Positions 8,620-17,259 of a stretch of DNA of 64,000 nt are shown here, one piece after another (the first letter of the stretch is position 1; every line of letters begins with the position of its first letter). The position numbers were made by a program, and so were the translations under genes. Origin of the DNA: Meiothermus granaticius NBRC 107808 (lineage in GTDB: Bacteria; Deinococcota; Deinococci; Deinococcales; Thermaceae). Below the pieces are notes generated by a model. That model saw nothing but the letters and a program-made list of their open reading frames with translations, did not search any database and was not told the DNA's origin. The stretch covers positions 1-64,000 of the forward strand of contig NZ_QWLB01000005.1 of NCBI RefSeq assembly GCF_003574355.1. The letters run 5' to 3'.

Positions 8620-8857
8620 GTTATAGACGGTCGAAAGTCCGTCAAGCGCCCCGCAGGACCGGTCGAGATTAGCGTCCGAGACTCCGGCGAGGGCCCCCCG
8701 CCGGAGGCGCTGCCCAGACCATTGCCCGTTTCTAGCGTATGCCTCGAGGTCGCGGAACACCCGGGAAAGTGGCCTGGGGCTGGCTATCGTCAAGGTGCTG
8801 GTCGAGCTGTACGACGCCGGGGTGGTGTTCGAGCTGACGGTGCCTACGATGGCTTGA
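8620..8857 (+). pseudogene. Fragment of a sensor histidine kinase (ATPase domain)
   Basis: Around 8662 the sequence reads VEISVRDSGEGPPPEALPR. After a frame change at about 8765-8790 it reads SGLGLAIVKVLVELYDAG and ends at TGA 8857. These are the G1 and G2 boxes of a HATPase_c domain, with the linking segment out of frame and holding a stop. Dimerisation and sensor domains are missing. It is a decayed remnant, not a functional kinase. Confidence 0.7.
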
Positions 8858-8959
8858 ATCAAAGCGGCTTATTTCGGCATACTTTGGGCTCGAGCGAATC
8901 GGTAAGCTTACAACCAGGGTCTTCGACTTCGAGGACAAACCGGGAGTGGGGCGCAAGGA

Positions 8960-9430
8960 CGGACCGGCATCGCCTTACGGCGCTGGCGGGGGAAGCCAGG
9001 TGGGGAAGCTGCGGCCGGCCGGGATCGCGCCGCGGTGGGCCAGCTTGGCCGCCGCCCCCGTGGTGTCCACGACGCTCGGTGCGGCCGCGGGCGGGACTTG
9101 GGTGATGCTTGGGTTCGCAGGTACGCCCCGTCGTCGCCCTCAAGGCGGGCGACGGGGGTTTCCAGCTTGCACCGCTCGAGCGCCCTTCGCGGGGTCTCCG
9201 ACGTCAGCCCAAGCACCTCGGGGTCGGCCGGGAAGCCGGGGAGCAGCAGGTCGGTGTACGGCAGCACCTCCGCCAACGCAGCTCGAGCCGCCTCGAGTCC
9301 ACCGCGCTCGGCCCGCAGCCGGGGCCGGTAGTTGGGGTCGTAGGCGACCTGGACGCGGTGCGCTCGGGCGATCCTGACCACCACGAGCACCGCTGCCTGG
9401 GCCGTCGCCGAGATGGCCTGGCTGATGCCG
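8960..9430 (-). pseudogene. Fragment of a PfkB-family sugar kinase
   Basis: The minus strand encodes VAYDPNYRPRLRAERGG, VLPYTDLLLPGF, DPEVLGLTSETPRRAL and GDDGAYL. After a frameshift near 9105 it encodes VVDTTGA, matching the central and anion-hole region of PfkB kinases such as 2-keto-3-deoxygluconate kinase. Both ends are missing and the frame is broken. It is sandwiched between plus-strand fragments, so this segment is a patchwork of truncated genes. Confidence 0.65.
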
Positions 9431-9432
9431 CT

Positions 9433-9812
9433 GGGAAAAGCTATACCCTCGCCAGCTTCAAGGGCAAACCACTGGTCATCACCTTCTGGGCCAGTTGGTG
9501 CCCCATCTGCAAGGCCGAGTTTCCCAAGCTGCACTAACTCGCCAAGGAGTACCAACTGCCCTTCGTGGTGATCAGCTGTGAGCCCAAGGATAGCCCCCAG
9601 GTGGTCTTTGCCCAAAAGCCTACCCGGCCTTCTTGCCCCTGGTGGCCCTGAGCGGAGGCGATCCCCCGGTCACCACCGCCAACTGCTTCAGGGTGCTGGG
9701 ACAACCCTGGACCTTTGTGCTGGATGGGGAGGGCAAGATCGTCAACCTCTATGCCGGCAGGGTCGAGGTAGAATCCCTAAAGGATGACCTGGCGGGCCAT
9801 GATGGGCCTTGA
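9433..9812 (+). pseudogene. Fragment of a TlpA/ResA-like thioredoxin
   Basis: Plus-strand reading gives GKSYTLASFKGKPLVITFWA, then SWCPICKAEFPKLH followed by an in-frame TAA at about 9535. Matches resume in other frames (LPFVVISCEPKDSPQVVF, then PWTFVLDGEGKIVNLYAG) up to TGA 9812. The WCPIC active site identifies a membrane-anchored thiol-disulfide oxidoreductase of the TlpA family. The stop, frameshifts and lack of an N-terminal anchor show it is dead. Confidence 0.75.
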
Positions 9813-10306
9813 GCCCCGTGGGTACCGGTATCCAGACTTCACCCTCAAGACGGCTTGGTCGGTCAACTCTGAACGATAGGGCCTGCCAGCCTTCACGCCT
9901 GGATTGGGCTGCCCCTAAGGATTTGGAGCCCAAATTAAGGATCCCAACATCCTCCCCAGCTAAATAGATGCCATAGCCAGCGACTCCCACCACTGGAAGC
10001 CAGCTCCACTCCAGCGCGTACACCTGGTTCACGTTGGCCTAGTGTTGCAGTTGGGCGAAGGGCCGGGTTTGGGATTGGCCTGGTTGTCTTTTCCCTTAAT
10101 GGTTTCGGGGTTTCCTTCTTGGATTCACTGACCAGGTTGATTAGCTTGACGTAACCTAACCCATGCTGCCGTATAGAACCCAGGACGGCCGAAGCGGCCA
10201 GACGGTGCCGAGATCTCAGCAAGTAAGAACGAACTCCGGTAATTTTCGATCCAGCCTAAACACCACAGGACTGGTTCCCTTGGTCTCGGTTCAGCCTTTT
10301 CTCTGC
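9813..10306. other. Intergenic debris with a possible minus-strand fragment
   Basis: No intact gene is apparent. On the minus strand, about 9870-10032 reads VYALEWSWLPVVGVAGYGIY, which looks faintly like a fibronectin type III strand pair, but nothing coherent continues. The stretch separates the fragment graveyard from the two-component operon. Confidence 0.3.
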
Positions 10307-10339
10307 CTTTACAGGAGCTTAACCTGGGGGGGTTAGGGT
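10307..10339 (+). promoter_or_regulatory. Direct-repeat promoter A (two-component operon)
   Basis: CTTTAC (10307) and CTTAAC (10318) begin exactly 11 bp apart. Ten bases after the second half-site is TAGGGT (10334-10339), the presumed -10 box. The architecture is the same as nine other promoters in the window and suggests autoregulation by the response regulator encoded just downstream. Confidence 0.75.
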
Positions 10340-10356
10340 CATGGCGAGGTGGTGGG

Positions 10357-10551
10357 ATGGGGAATGGCGGCTATGGGCTCGATGCACTGATTAGCTTGTT
10401 TTGGGCCGGACTGGCTTTGTTGGCGGTGGGGGGTTTGGTAATCTCGTTAAAGCCTGAACCCCGGTGGCAGGTGGAGGCTGACCGCAAACCTCACTCGCCG
10501 GGCTCGGGGGCCGATGGGTCAAGGGCCAGACCAGACCCCGGATGGGAATGA
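10357..10551 (+). CDS. Small single-span membrane protein of the two-component operon
   Basis: A 64-residue product with one transmembrane helix (residues about 10-31, LISLFWAGLALLAVGGLVIS) and a polar tail rich in Pro, Gly and Arg. The ATG lies 17 bases after the -10 box of promoter A, giving a leader of about 10 bases. The stop is 3 bases before the response-regulator start, so it is probably translated with it. I recognise no family. An accessory to the sensor is conceivable but unproven. Confidence 0.5.
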   Translation: MGNGGYGLDALISLFWAGLALLAVGGLVISLKPEPRWQVEADRKPHSPGSGADGSRARPDPGWE

Positions 10552-10554
10552 GCT

Positions 10555-11223
10555 ATGGCAAAGGTGCTATTGGTGGATGATGACCCAGCGATCCGGGAGG
10601 TGCTGGGGGCCTACTTGCAACAGGCCGGACACTGGGTGCTCGAAGCCCAAGACGGCGAAGAGGGTTTGGGCCTGGCCCCCGGTGCCGACCTGGTCGTTCT
10701 GGACTTGATGCTTCCTAACTTGAGCGGCTGGGAGGTAGCCAAGGAACTGCGCAAGACCCACCCCGAACTCCCCGTGCTGATGCTCACGGCCCGGGGGGAG
10801 GAGGAGGAGCGGGTTCGGGGATTTGAACTGGGGGCCGACGATTACGTGACTAAACCTTTCAGCCCTCGGGAGGTGGTCGCCCGGGTGCAGGCCCTGTTGC
10901 GGCGCAGCGGCCTTAAGGAGGAACTGATCTTCGCCGATCTGTCCATTCGCCCCCGCGATCGGCTGGCCCTGTTGGGGGGAGAGGCCCTGCCCCTTTCTAA
11001 GTTGGAGTTTGACCTGCTCCTCACCCTAGCTCAGTACCCGGGTCTGGTCTGGAGCCGAGAGCGGCTGCTGGAGCGGGTGTGGGGCTCGGATTACCCTGGG
11101 GTGGACCGGGTGGTGGATGTGCACATGGTGTCGCTGCGCAAGAAACTGGGGGAGGATGCCGAGCGTCCCCGCTTCATCGAGACCGTTCGGGGGGTAGGGT
11201 ACCGCTTTAGGGAAGAACTATGA
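10555..11223 (+). CDS. OmpR/PhoB-family response regulator
   Basis: The 222-residue regulator has a receiver domain (residues 1-115) with acidic pocket D8-D10, phospho-acceptor D50 in VVLDLMLPN, and K100 in YVTKPFSP. A C-terminal winged helix follows (about 128-222), with VDVHMVSLRKKLG and VRGVGYRF. The next gene is its sensor kinase, overlapping by 4 bases (ATGA). It is the best candidate to bind the 11-bp-spaced direct repeats found here, since OmpR-family dimers bind such repeats and one copy precedes its own operon. Confidence 0.93.
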   Translation: MAKVLLVDDDPAIREVLGAYLQQAGHWVLEAQDGEEGLGLAPGADLVVLDLMLPNLSGWEVAKELRKTHPELPVLMLTARGEEEERVRGFELGADDYVTKPFSPREVVARVQALLRRSGLKEELIFADLSIRPRDRLALLGGEALPLSKLEFDLLLTLAQYPGLVWSRERLLERVWGSDYPGVDRVVDVHMVSLRKKLGEDAERPRFIETVRGVGYRFREEL

Positions 11224-12311
11224 ATGTGTTTACCCGTCTGTTTGTCTCCCACATGGTTGCCATCGCGGTGGCGGTGTTCGCCTTGGTGCTGTTGGCCGAG
11301 TTCTTTGCTCCTCAGTTTTACCGCGAGCACATCAACCGGATGGTGGCTGCCATCGGTCCCGCCGGACAAGAACTGCACGGGGACCTCGAGCAGGGGCTTC
11401 GCTCGACCCTGACCACCGCCATGATCTCGGCACTGCCGCTGGCCCTCTTGTTCTCAGCCGGCACGGCCTATCTCACCGCCAAGCGAATTGGGCATACGGT
11501 CAGCCTGATGGCCGAGGGGAGCCGGGAAATTACCCAGGGGAACTACAGCAAACGCCTGAGCAGCACCAGCAAGGACGAGTTGGGAGCCATGGCTCAGTAT
11601 TTCAACCAAATGGCCCAGGCCCTGGAGGGGGTGGAGCGAAGCCGAATCGAGCTGATTGGCACTGTGGCCCACGAGTTGCGAACGCCCCTGGCGGCCCTGC
11701 AAGGCTATGCTGAGGGGCTGATGGATGGGGTTCTGCCTGGCGAAAAGGCCGCCAGGGGTATCAACCGAGAGGTGCGGGCCATGAGCCGCCTGGTCGAAGA
11801 CCTTTCGCTGGTCTCCAGGGTGGAGGCCGGGGCACTGGAGGTTCACCCGCAAGCGCTGGAGGTTCCCAGCGTGCTGGCCGAGCTACAGGAGCGCTTTGCC
11901 CTGGCCTTCGCGGAAAAAGGCGTAGGCCTAGAGGTCGCGGCCTCGGCTGGTTTGCCCCCCATCTGGGCCGACCCCGAGCGGCTGCAACAGGTGCTTTCCA
12001 ACCTCTTGGTCAACGCACTACGGCATACCCCGGTCGGCAAACAGGTGACGGTTGGGGTCACAGCTGAGCAAAAAGCGATACGTTTTGCCGTGCGAGACCA
12101 GGGTCCTGGGATTGCGCTGGAGTACCGCCAGCGCATCTTCGAGCGGTTCTACCGGGTCGACCCTGCCCGAAGCCGCAAGGACGGCGGCACCGGGGTCGGC
12201 CTCACGGTGGCGAAGGGGCTGGTCGAAGCCATGAGGGGACAAATGGGGGTGGAGAGTGAGCTGGGGCAGGGCAGTACCTTCTGGTTCACCCTGCCCTTTA
12301 CACAGACTTAA
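11220..12311 (+). CDS. Membrane sensor histidine kinase
   Basis: The 363-residue kinase has two transmembrane helices (about 8-30 and 66-88) enclosing a very short extracytoplasmic loop of about 35 residues. These are followed by HAMP (about 88-140), a HisKA box with H151 in VAHELRTPL, and a HATPase domain (RDQGPGIALEYRQRIFERFY, then GGTGVGLTVAKGLVEA). It overlaps the response regulator by ATGA and should phosphorylate it. The small periplasmic loop leaves the signal unclear. Its 3' end overlaps the next direct-repeat promoter. Confidence 0.93.
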   Translation: MNVFTRLFVSHMVAIAVAVFALVLLAEFFAPQFYREHINRMVAAIGPAGQELHGDLEQGLRSTLTTAMISALPLALLFSAGTAYLTAKRIGHTVSLMAEGSREITQGNYSKRLSSTSKDELGAMAQYFNQMAQALEGVERSRIELIGTVAHELRTPLAALQGYAEGLMDGVLPGEKAARGINREVRAMSRLVEDLSLVSRVEAGALEVHPQALEVPSVLAELQERFALAFAEKGVGLEVAASAGLPPIWADPERLQQVLSNLLVNALRHTPVGKQVTVGVTAEQKAIRFAVRDQGPGIALEYRQRIFERFYRVDPARSRKDGGTGVGLTVAKGLVEAMRGQMGVESELGQGSTFWFTLPFTQT

Positions 12312-12328
12312 CATCCCCTCAATACACT
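12296..12328 (+). promoter_or_regulatory. Direct-repeat promoter B (F510_1955/DUF3105 operon)
   Basis: CTTTAC (12296) and CTTAAC (12307) are 11 bp apart, and TACACT (12323-12328) follows after 10 bp. The ATG at 12338 lies 9 bases beyond the -10 box, so the transcript is near leaderless. The first half-site lies inside the end of the kinase gene. Confidence 0.75.
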
Positions 12329-12337
12329 GCCTGGCGT

Positions 12338-13081
12338 ATGCGATGGTTTTTAGCCCTGGCGGATCTAGGAGTGGCCCTGGCTCAGAGCCCGGTGGGCCAG
12401 GTTGCAACCCGGGATGTTCACAGCTTGCTCTGGTTGAGCGATGGACGCATCTTACTGGGGCACCATGACGGCCTTCAGGTTTCTAAAGACGGGGGGCGTA
12501 CTTGGCAAGCCTTGCTGAGCCGCCAAGGTTGGGATGCGATGAACCTGGCCTGGGACGGCCAGCGCTTGATCGTGGCCGGTCACGACATCTACGCCGAGAG
12601 CACCGACCTCAAGGTCTTTAGGGATCTCAAACCCAAGGGGCTTTCGGGGAGCGACCTGCATGGATACTTGGTCTCGCCGGTCAACCCTGCCCTGCACTTT
12701 GCCCATGAAGCCTCGGGGGGTCTCTTTATGAGCCGCGACGGCGGACGGACGTGGAGCAAAACCCCGCGTTCGGCCTCACCCATCATGACCATGGATCACA
12801 GCGGCGTGTTCTACAGCGCAGTACCCGGTTTGGGGTTGTTGCAAAGCCGCGATAACGCCGCCAGCTTTGCAGCCGTACCGGGGCCGGAGACCACGCTGCT
12901 GACCCTGGCCGTTGCCTCCGACGGCGGCTTGTATGCCGCTGGTAAAAACGGTCTCTGGCTGCGCACCTCCACCGAATGGCGGCAAATTGCCAGTGGGATG
13001 GTGGTGGCCCTGGCAGTAAACCCTCGAAGGCCCGCCGAGGTGATCTGGGTGGACGGCACCGGTCGAATCTGGCGGCGTTAG
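12338..13081 (+). CDS. F510_1955-type secreted beta-propeller protein with BNR repeats
   Basis: The 247-residue protein has a short signal-like N-terminus (WFLALADLGVALAQ) and repeated BNR/Asp-box motifs (SKDGGRTWQ, SRDGGRTWSK, SRDNAASF), the marks of a sialidase-fold propeller. The overall pattern (HSLLWLSDGRILLGHHDGL) matches the F510_1955 family, often labelled glycosylhydrolase, although no catalytic role is shown by the sequence. A clear paralogue sits at 60254-61030 behind lgt. It heads an operon of envelope and thiol genes, so an extracytoplasmic role is likely. Confidence 0.85.
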   Translation: MRWFLALADLGVALAQSPVGQVATRDVHSLLWLSDGRILLGHHDGLQVSKDGGRTWQALLSRQGWDAMNLAWDGQRLIVAGHDIYAESTDLKVFRDLKPKGLSGSDLHGYLVSPVNPALHFAHEASGGLFMSRDGGRTWSKTPRSASPIMTMDHSGVFYSAVPGLGLLQSRDNAASFAAVPGPETTLLTLAVASDGGLYAAGKNGLWLRTSTEWRQIASGMVVALAVNPRRPAEVIWVDGTGRIWRR

Positions 13082-13092
13082 GAGTACACCCT

Positions 13093-13719
13093 ATGGCAAA
13101 GAATCCCACCAATCGGCAGGCCAGCCTCCAGACCCCCAGCAAAAAGACTTCCCGGTATGGCTCCAAACCCAGGGTGTTTCCATGGACGGCCCTGATCATA
13201 GTCGGTGTGGTCGTACTAGGGCTGGGCTGGGGGGGATGGTCATGGTGGCAAGGCCGGCAGGCCGGCAGCCAGTTTGATACCCTCAGTGGATTGGGCAAGG
13301 CGGCCCTGAAGCGGGTGGAGACCCAGACTGACTATGGCCGAGGCCACACCGAGGGCCAAGCCCTGAGCTATTCGAGCGATCCGCCCACCTCAGGGACTCA
13401 CAGCGGAAGCTGGGTCAATCCCGGTTTTTATAGCCAGGCTCAGCCTAAAGAGCAGTTGGTTCACGCCCTCGAGCATGGCAATGTGGTGGTGTACTATGAC
13501 CCCTCGGCTCAGGCTGCCCAGGATCAGCTGCGGGCCTGGGCGCAGCAGTTTAGCGGATCCTGGGACGGACTGGTGGTGGTGCCCAAACTGGGGCTCGGTC
13601 AGAGCGTCGAACTTACCGCCTGGAACAAGCTGTTGCGGCTGGAGTCCTGGGATGCGCCGGCCGCCGCCGCCTTTATCGATGCCTTCCGGGGCCGAGGCCC
13701 CGAGAACCCGGTGCGATGA
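13093..13719 (+). CDS. DUF3105 membrane-anchored protein
   Basis: The 208-residue protein has one N-terminal transmembrane helix (residues about 34-54) and a soluble domain with the DUF3105 pattern: PPTSGTHSGSW, LVHALEHGNVVVYYDP and a C-terminal TAWNKLLRLE. The His-rich loops (GTHSG, HALEHG) could bind metal, but the family has no known function. The ATG at 13093 is chosen over an upstream in-frame start inside the previous gene. It overlaps the next gene by ATGA. Confidence 0.85.
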   Translation: MAKNPTNRQASLQTPSKKTSRYGSKPRVFPWTALIIVGVVVLGLGWGGWSWWQGRQAGSQFDTLSGLGKAALKRVETQTDYGRGHTEGQALSYSSDPPTSGTHSGSWVNPGFYSQAQPKEQLVHALEHGNVVVYYDPSAQAAQDQLRAWAQQFSGSWDGLVVVPKLGLGQSVELTAWNKLLRLESWDAPAAAAFIDAFRGRGPENPVR

Positions 13720-14540
13720 GGGCTTACTTGGGCTGGGGGTTGTTAGTGGGGTTGGGGCTTTTCCTCCTGGCGTTTGGTACCCAACTGGCAGGACTGGCTC
13801 CCGGCCTCTATGCCCTCGCCAATAAGCCCTACACCTGGCTGGCCGAACCCATCAACACCTTACGGCTGGGATTGGGAATTCCCTTGCTGGGGGCGTTCCT
13901 GCTTGGCTTGCTGGGGGCCTTGGCGCCCTGCCAGCTCTCCACCAATGCCGCTGCCCTTTCCTGGTTTGCCCAGGATACACCTCAGAATTCAATCTGGAGG
14001 CGGGTGACTTGGTTTTTGCTGGGTAAGACCCTGGTTTACCTTGCCCTGGCGGGCATCGCGGTTTGGATCTTTGGGGGCAACTTCACCGCACCAGGGGCCT
14101 TCTTCACCGGGGTTCGCCGGGCGCTGGGGCCGTTGATGGTAGGGATGGGATTCTTGCTGCTGGGGCTCATCCGTGTGCCGGGGCTAACCGTTGGAACCGG
14201 TAGGCTCGGCGAGTGGGCTCAAGCCAGGGGCGGAAACCTGGGCGCTTTCGCTCTAGGCACCGCGTTTGGTTTGGCGTTCTGCCCCACCATGTTTCTGCTG
14301 TTCTTTGGTCTGATGCTACCTATGGCGGTAGCCTCAGGCGCGGGGCTCATATTCCCCGCGCTCTTTGCCTTAGGTACCGCCATGCCGGTCTTGCTGATCT
14401 TGGCCTTGCTCAACCGAGGCCAGTCCAAAGGCGGGGTACTCTCGGGGATACGCCGCAGCGGGCGCTGGCTCAATCTGGCGGGCGGGGTAGTCTTGCTGCT
14501 GGCCGGGCTCTACGACATCCTGGTGTACTGGTTCTTGTAG
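13716..14540 (+). CDS. DsbD/CcdA-like electron-transfer membrane protein
   Basis: The 274-residue polytopic protein has about six to eight helices and two conserved cysteine motifs in the membrane, LGALAPCQLSTNAAAL and LAFCPTMFLLFFG. These correspond to the cysteine pair of CcdA/DsbD transmembrane domains; annotation pipelines may also call it sulfite exporter TauE/SafE-like. It probably passes reducing equivalents from cytoplasmic thioredoxin to the TlpA-like protein encoded next. It overlaps DUF3105 upstream by ATGA and abuts tlpA downstream. Confidence 0.75.
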   Translation: MRAYLGWGLLVGLGLFLLAFGTQLAGLAPGLYALANKPYTWLAEPINTLRLGLGIPLLGAFLLGLLGALAPCQLSTNAAALSWFAQDTPQNSIWRRVTWFLLGKTLVYLALAGIAVWIFGGNFTAPGAFFTGVRRALGPLMVGMGFLLLGLIRVPGLTVGTGRLGEWAQARGGNLGAFALGTAFGLAFCPTMFLLFFGLMLPMAVASGAGLIFPALFALGTAMPVLLILALLNRGQSKGGVLSGIRRSGRWLNLAGGVVLLLAGLYDILVYWFL

Positions 14541-15080
14541 GTGAGTATGCGGCTCATGGTGGGTGTACTCTTGATCGCTCTGTTGGGGGGGCTATTCTGG
14601 TGGGGGATGCGCCGGGACGCCAGCGCACTGCCTTCACAGTTGGCGCAAGCGCAAGAACCAGCCCCCGACTTCGCCTTGCCCACCCTTAAACCCTACCAAG
14701 CCGAGTGGGGTGAAACCTTGACCCTCTCCGAACTCGTCGGCCCCAAGCCCATCGTGCTCAACTTCTGGGCCAGTTGGTGCCCCCCCTGCCGCCGCGAGTC
14801 GCCCATGCTTGAGGCTGCCTGGCGACGCTACCGGAACCGGGTACTGTTCCTGGGGATCAACTTTCAAGACGGGGATGAGGCGGCCCGGGCCTTCATCCGG
14901 GAGTTCGGCCTGACCTTCCCCAGTGGAGCCGACCCACGGGGGCGGGTGGGGGTGGACTACGGGGTCTACGGGCTGCCGGAGACCTTTTTTATCAACTCAG
15001 AGGGCCGGGTTCTGGCCCGGCATGTGGGCGAGCTTAGTGCATCGCAACTCGAGGGCTATCTGAGGCAGTTGCTGCGCTGA
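14541..15080 (+). CDS. TlpA/ResA-family thiol-disulfide oxidoreductase
   Basis: The 179-residue protein has an N-terminal signal anchor (about 5-20) and a thioredoxin domain with FWASWCPPCRRES and the cis-Pro segment YGLPETFFINSEGR. It should act outside the cytoplasmic membrane, reducing disulfides for cytochrome c or copper-centre assembly. The frame opens with GTG at 14541 directly after the previous stop; ATG 14547 is an alternative. Its stop overlaps the next ATG. Pairing with the DsbD-like gene gives a complete electron route. Confidence 0.9.
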   Translation: MSMRLMVGVLLIALLGGLFWWGMRRDASALPSQLAQAQEPAPDFALPTLKPYQAEWGETLTLSELVGPKPIVLNFWASWCPPCRRESPMLEAAWRRYRNRVLFLGINFQDGDEAARAFIREFGLTFPSGADPRGRVGVDYGVYGLPETFFINSEGRVLARHVGELSASQLEGYLRQLLR

Positions 15081-16137
15081 TGCTGGCCTGGCTGGTGTAC
15101 AAGGTGCGAAAAGGCGACACCCTGGCCTCGCTCGCCGCACGCTACGGGGTACCGCCCGCGGCCATCCGGGGCCGGAATGGGCGCGAGGCCAGGCGGCTCG
15201 CCCCAGGTCAGGAGCTTCGCATCGCCATTAAGGCCGACCATCCTGGCTCCGGACGCCTCCCCCCTGGAATCGAGGCCTACGCCATACGCTCCGGTGATAC
15301 CCTGGGCGGCCGAGGCCGCCGATTTGGGGTCACCCTGCAGGAACTGGTTTTGGCCAACCCCAGGCTGCAAAGCCTGGATGGCCTGGGGTTGGGCAGCATC
15401 CTGTACATCCCCACGAGGGTCAAGGGGTTGCTGGTGGAACTGGGCCAGGGCCAGACCCTGCTGGACTTGAGCCAGCGCTTTGGCCTGCCGGTCAGCCAGC
15501 TGGCTCGGGCCAACCAGTACCAGAGCCCCTGCAGCCACGCCACGGCGACCTGATCGTGTTGCCGGGCCTGCAAGCTCGCCGCAGCTACGAGCGCCTGTTG
15601 GCGGTGCGCGAGGAACGCCTGGCCCGAGCCGCCCGGCCGCTGGCCCAGGAGCGTCGCAAGCCGGAAGCAGTCTGGCAGGTAACGCAAAATCGTACGGTCA
15701 ACTGGGCGCGAGTCCGAAGGCCCATCCTGCGCCGGGCTAGCTATGCCCCCAGGGGGTTTCAGTGGCCGCTTTTGGGTTCGGGGGAGCCTTTGGTCACCAC
15801 CTACTATGGTGGGCGTACTCCCTTCGAGCGCTTCCATGCCGGCCTAGATGTGGCCGCACCCTTAGGCACCCCCATCTACGCGGCCAGAGCCGGACAGGTG
15901 GAGGTGGCTGGCTGGTCCAACTACGGCTTCGGCCTCTATATTGTGCTGGATAACGGCGCAGATATTGCCACCCAGTACGGCCATCTGTCGCGCTTGGCGG
16001 TACAGGCCGGGGATCGAGTGGCCCAGGGAGAACTCATTGGCTATGTGGGTTCCACCGGTAACTCCACCGGCCCTCACCTGGACTTCCGGATTCGCCTGGG
16101 GGGACAATCGGTAGACCCCCTGGATTATCTGCCTTAG
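15080..16137 (+). pseudogene. LysM-M23 peptidase, interrupted by a one-base frameshift
   Basis: The first frame (15080-15553) encodes three LysM-like repeats (YKVRKGDTLASLAARYGV, YAIRSGDTLGGRGRRFG, LVELGQGQTLLDLSQRFG). The second (15556-16137) encodes a zinc M23 endopeptidase with FHAGLDVAAPLGTPIYAA, YGHLS and PHLDFRI. Adding one C in the CCCCTGCAG tract near 15527 joins them as SPLQPRHGDLIVLPG, so a single-base deletion separates the two. The intact form would be a secreted cell-wall hydrolase of about 352 residues. A sequencing error in the C tract cannot be excluded. Confidence 0.82.
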
Positions 16138-16202
16138 GAGGAGCGCTTTAGCAGGGGCTCGGGGGCATGGCAGCGGCGTGGTTTCCTGGTACGCCGTGGG
16201 CG

Positions 16203-17251
16203 CTAGCGCGAAGCCCGGGCCTGAAGGGCCTGTAGCGCCTGCGCTGCCTCGCGGTAGCTGGGCTTGAGCCGGAGCGCGGTCTGGAAGTCGGCCCTGGCTG
16301 CTCTGGTCTGCCCCAGCGCGGCGCTGGCCTTGCCGCGCCAGTAGTAGGATTCCTCGAGATCCTTGGCTCGGCTCAGGGCGTTGTCGACGAGGGCCAACAC
16401 CTCGCGGTAACGGCCGTTGCGAAGTACGCCTGATAGGGGCCAAACTGATACCACAGGGTGCGCCAGGGCCAGTTTCCCAGGGTGTTCTGGGGCCGGCCAG
16501 GGTCGTAGCGGGTGTAGAGCGGCAGGCTCCAGGCGCGGTCATAGGCGGCGGCCGCCCCCTGGGGGTCGCCCAGCCACAGCAAGGAAGTGCCCAGGTTGAA
16601 CCAGGCGAAGTCGTCGGTGGGGTGGCTCTGACTCTCCTTCCGGGCGATCTCAGCGGCCTTGCGGTACTCCCAGTCGAGGCCGGTACGCTGGCCGAGGAGT
16701 TGGCTGACCGGGATCTGGCGGCGGCTGGGATAGACCACCAGATAGGTGCGGTTGTAGACCCGCCACAAGCGATCAAACTCGCGGTACTCCGGGCGGATAT
16801 TGGGGCCGTTGTAGGAGTCATAGGTCCAGAAGAAACCAGCGGCATCGTCGTAGCCGCTAATCAGGCGGTAATGGCCCATGCCGCCCTGATCGCTCACAAA
16901 CCAGGTCTGAGCGATCACCGGATACCCAGCCGCCACCAAGCGCTTGAGCAGCGCCAGATCGCCCGTGATCCCCTGCTTCACGGCGAACCCCTGGCTCCGG
17001 GCGTAGGCCGCCATTTCGTCAGGGGAAACATTTTTGTCGGCGCGGTTGGGTTTCAAGACCGGCGCAGTTTGATACTGGGTGAGGGTGCTGCCCCAGTAGC
17101 TCATGGCCATGCCGATGATCACCGGGCCACAGTTGTTGAGCCGCTGGTGCTCGTGGCGGATGCCCTGCAGTTGAACTGAACTGGGTTGGGCCAAGCTGCC
17201 CAGAAGCAGGATTGGCAGCAGGGCCATCGCGGCTTTGAGCCAATCGTTCAT
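16203..17251 (-). pseudogene. C39-like protease with TPR tail, interrupted by a frameshift
   Basis: The N-terminal frame from ATG 17251 has a signal peptide and a C39-like papain-fold domain: HEHQRLNNCGPVIIGMAMSY (catalytic Cys), GGMGHYRLISGYDD (His) and TYDSYNG (Asp). A tetratricopeptide region follows. Near 16430 one base is lost, and the frame continues as RNGRYREVLALVDNAL to the end at 16203. The start is preceded by GAAGTGG, and the gene lies 8 bases behind ccdA, so the two share promoter C. The intact protein would be an exported cysteine peptidase of about 349 residues. Confidence 0.8.
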
Positions 17252-17259
17252 GTCCACTT

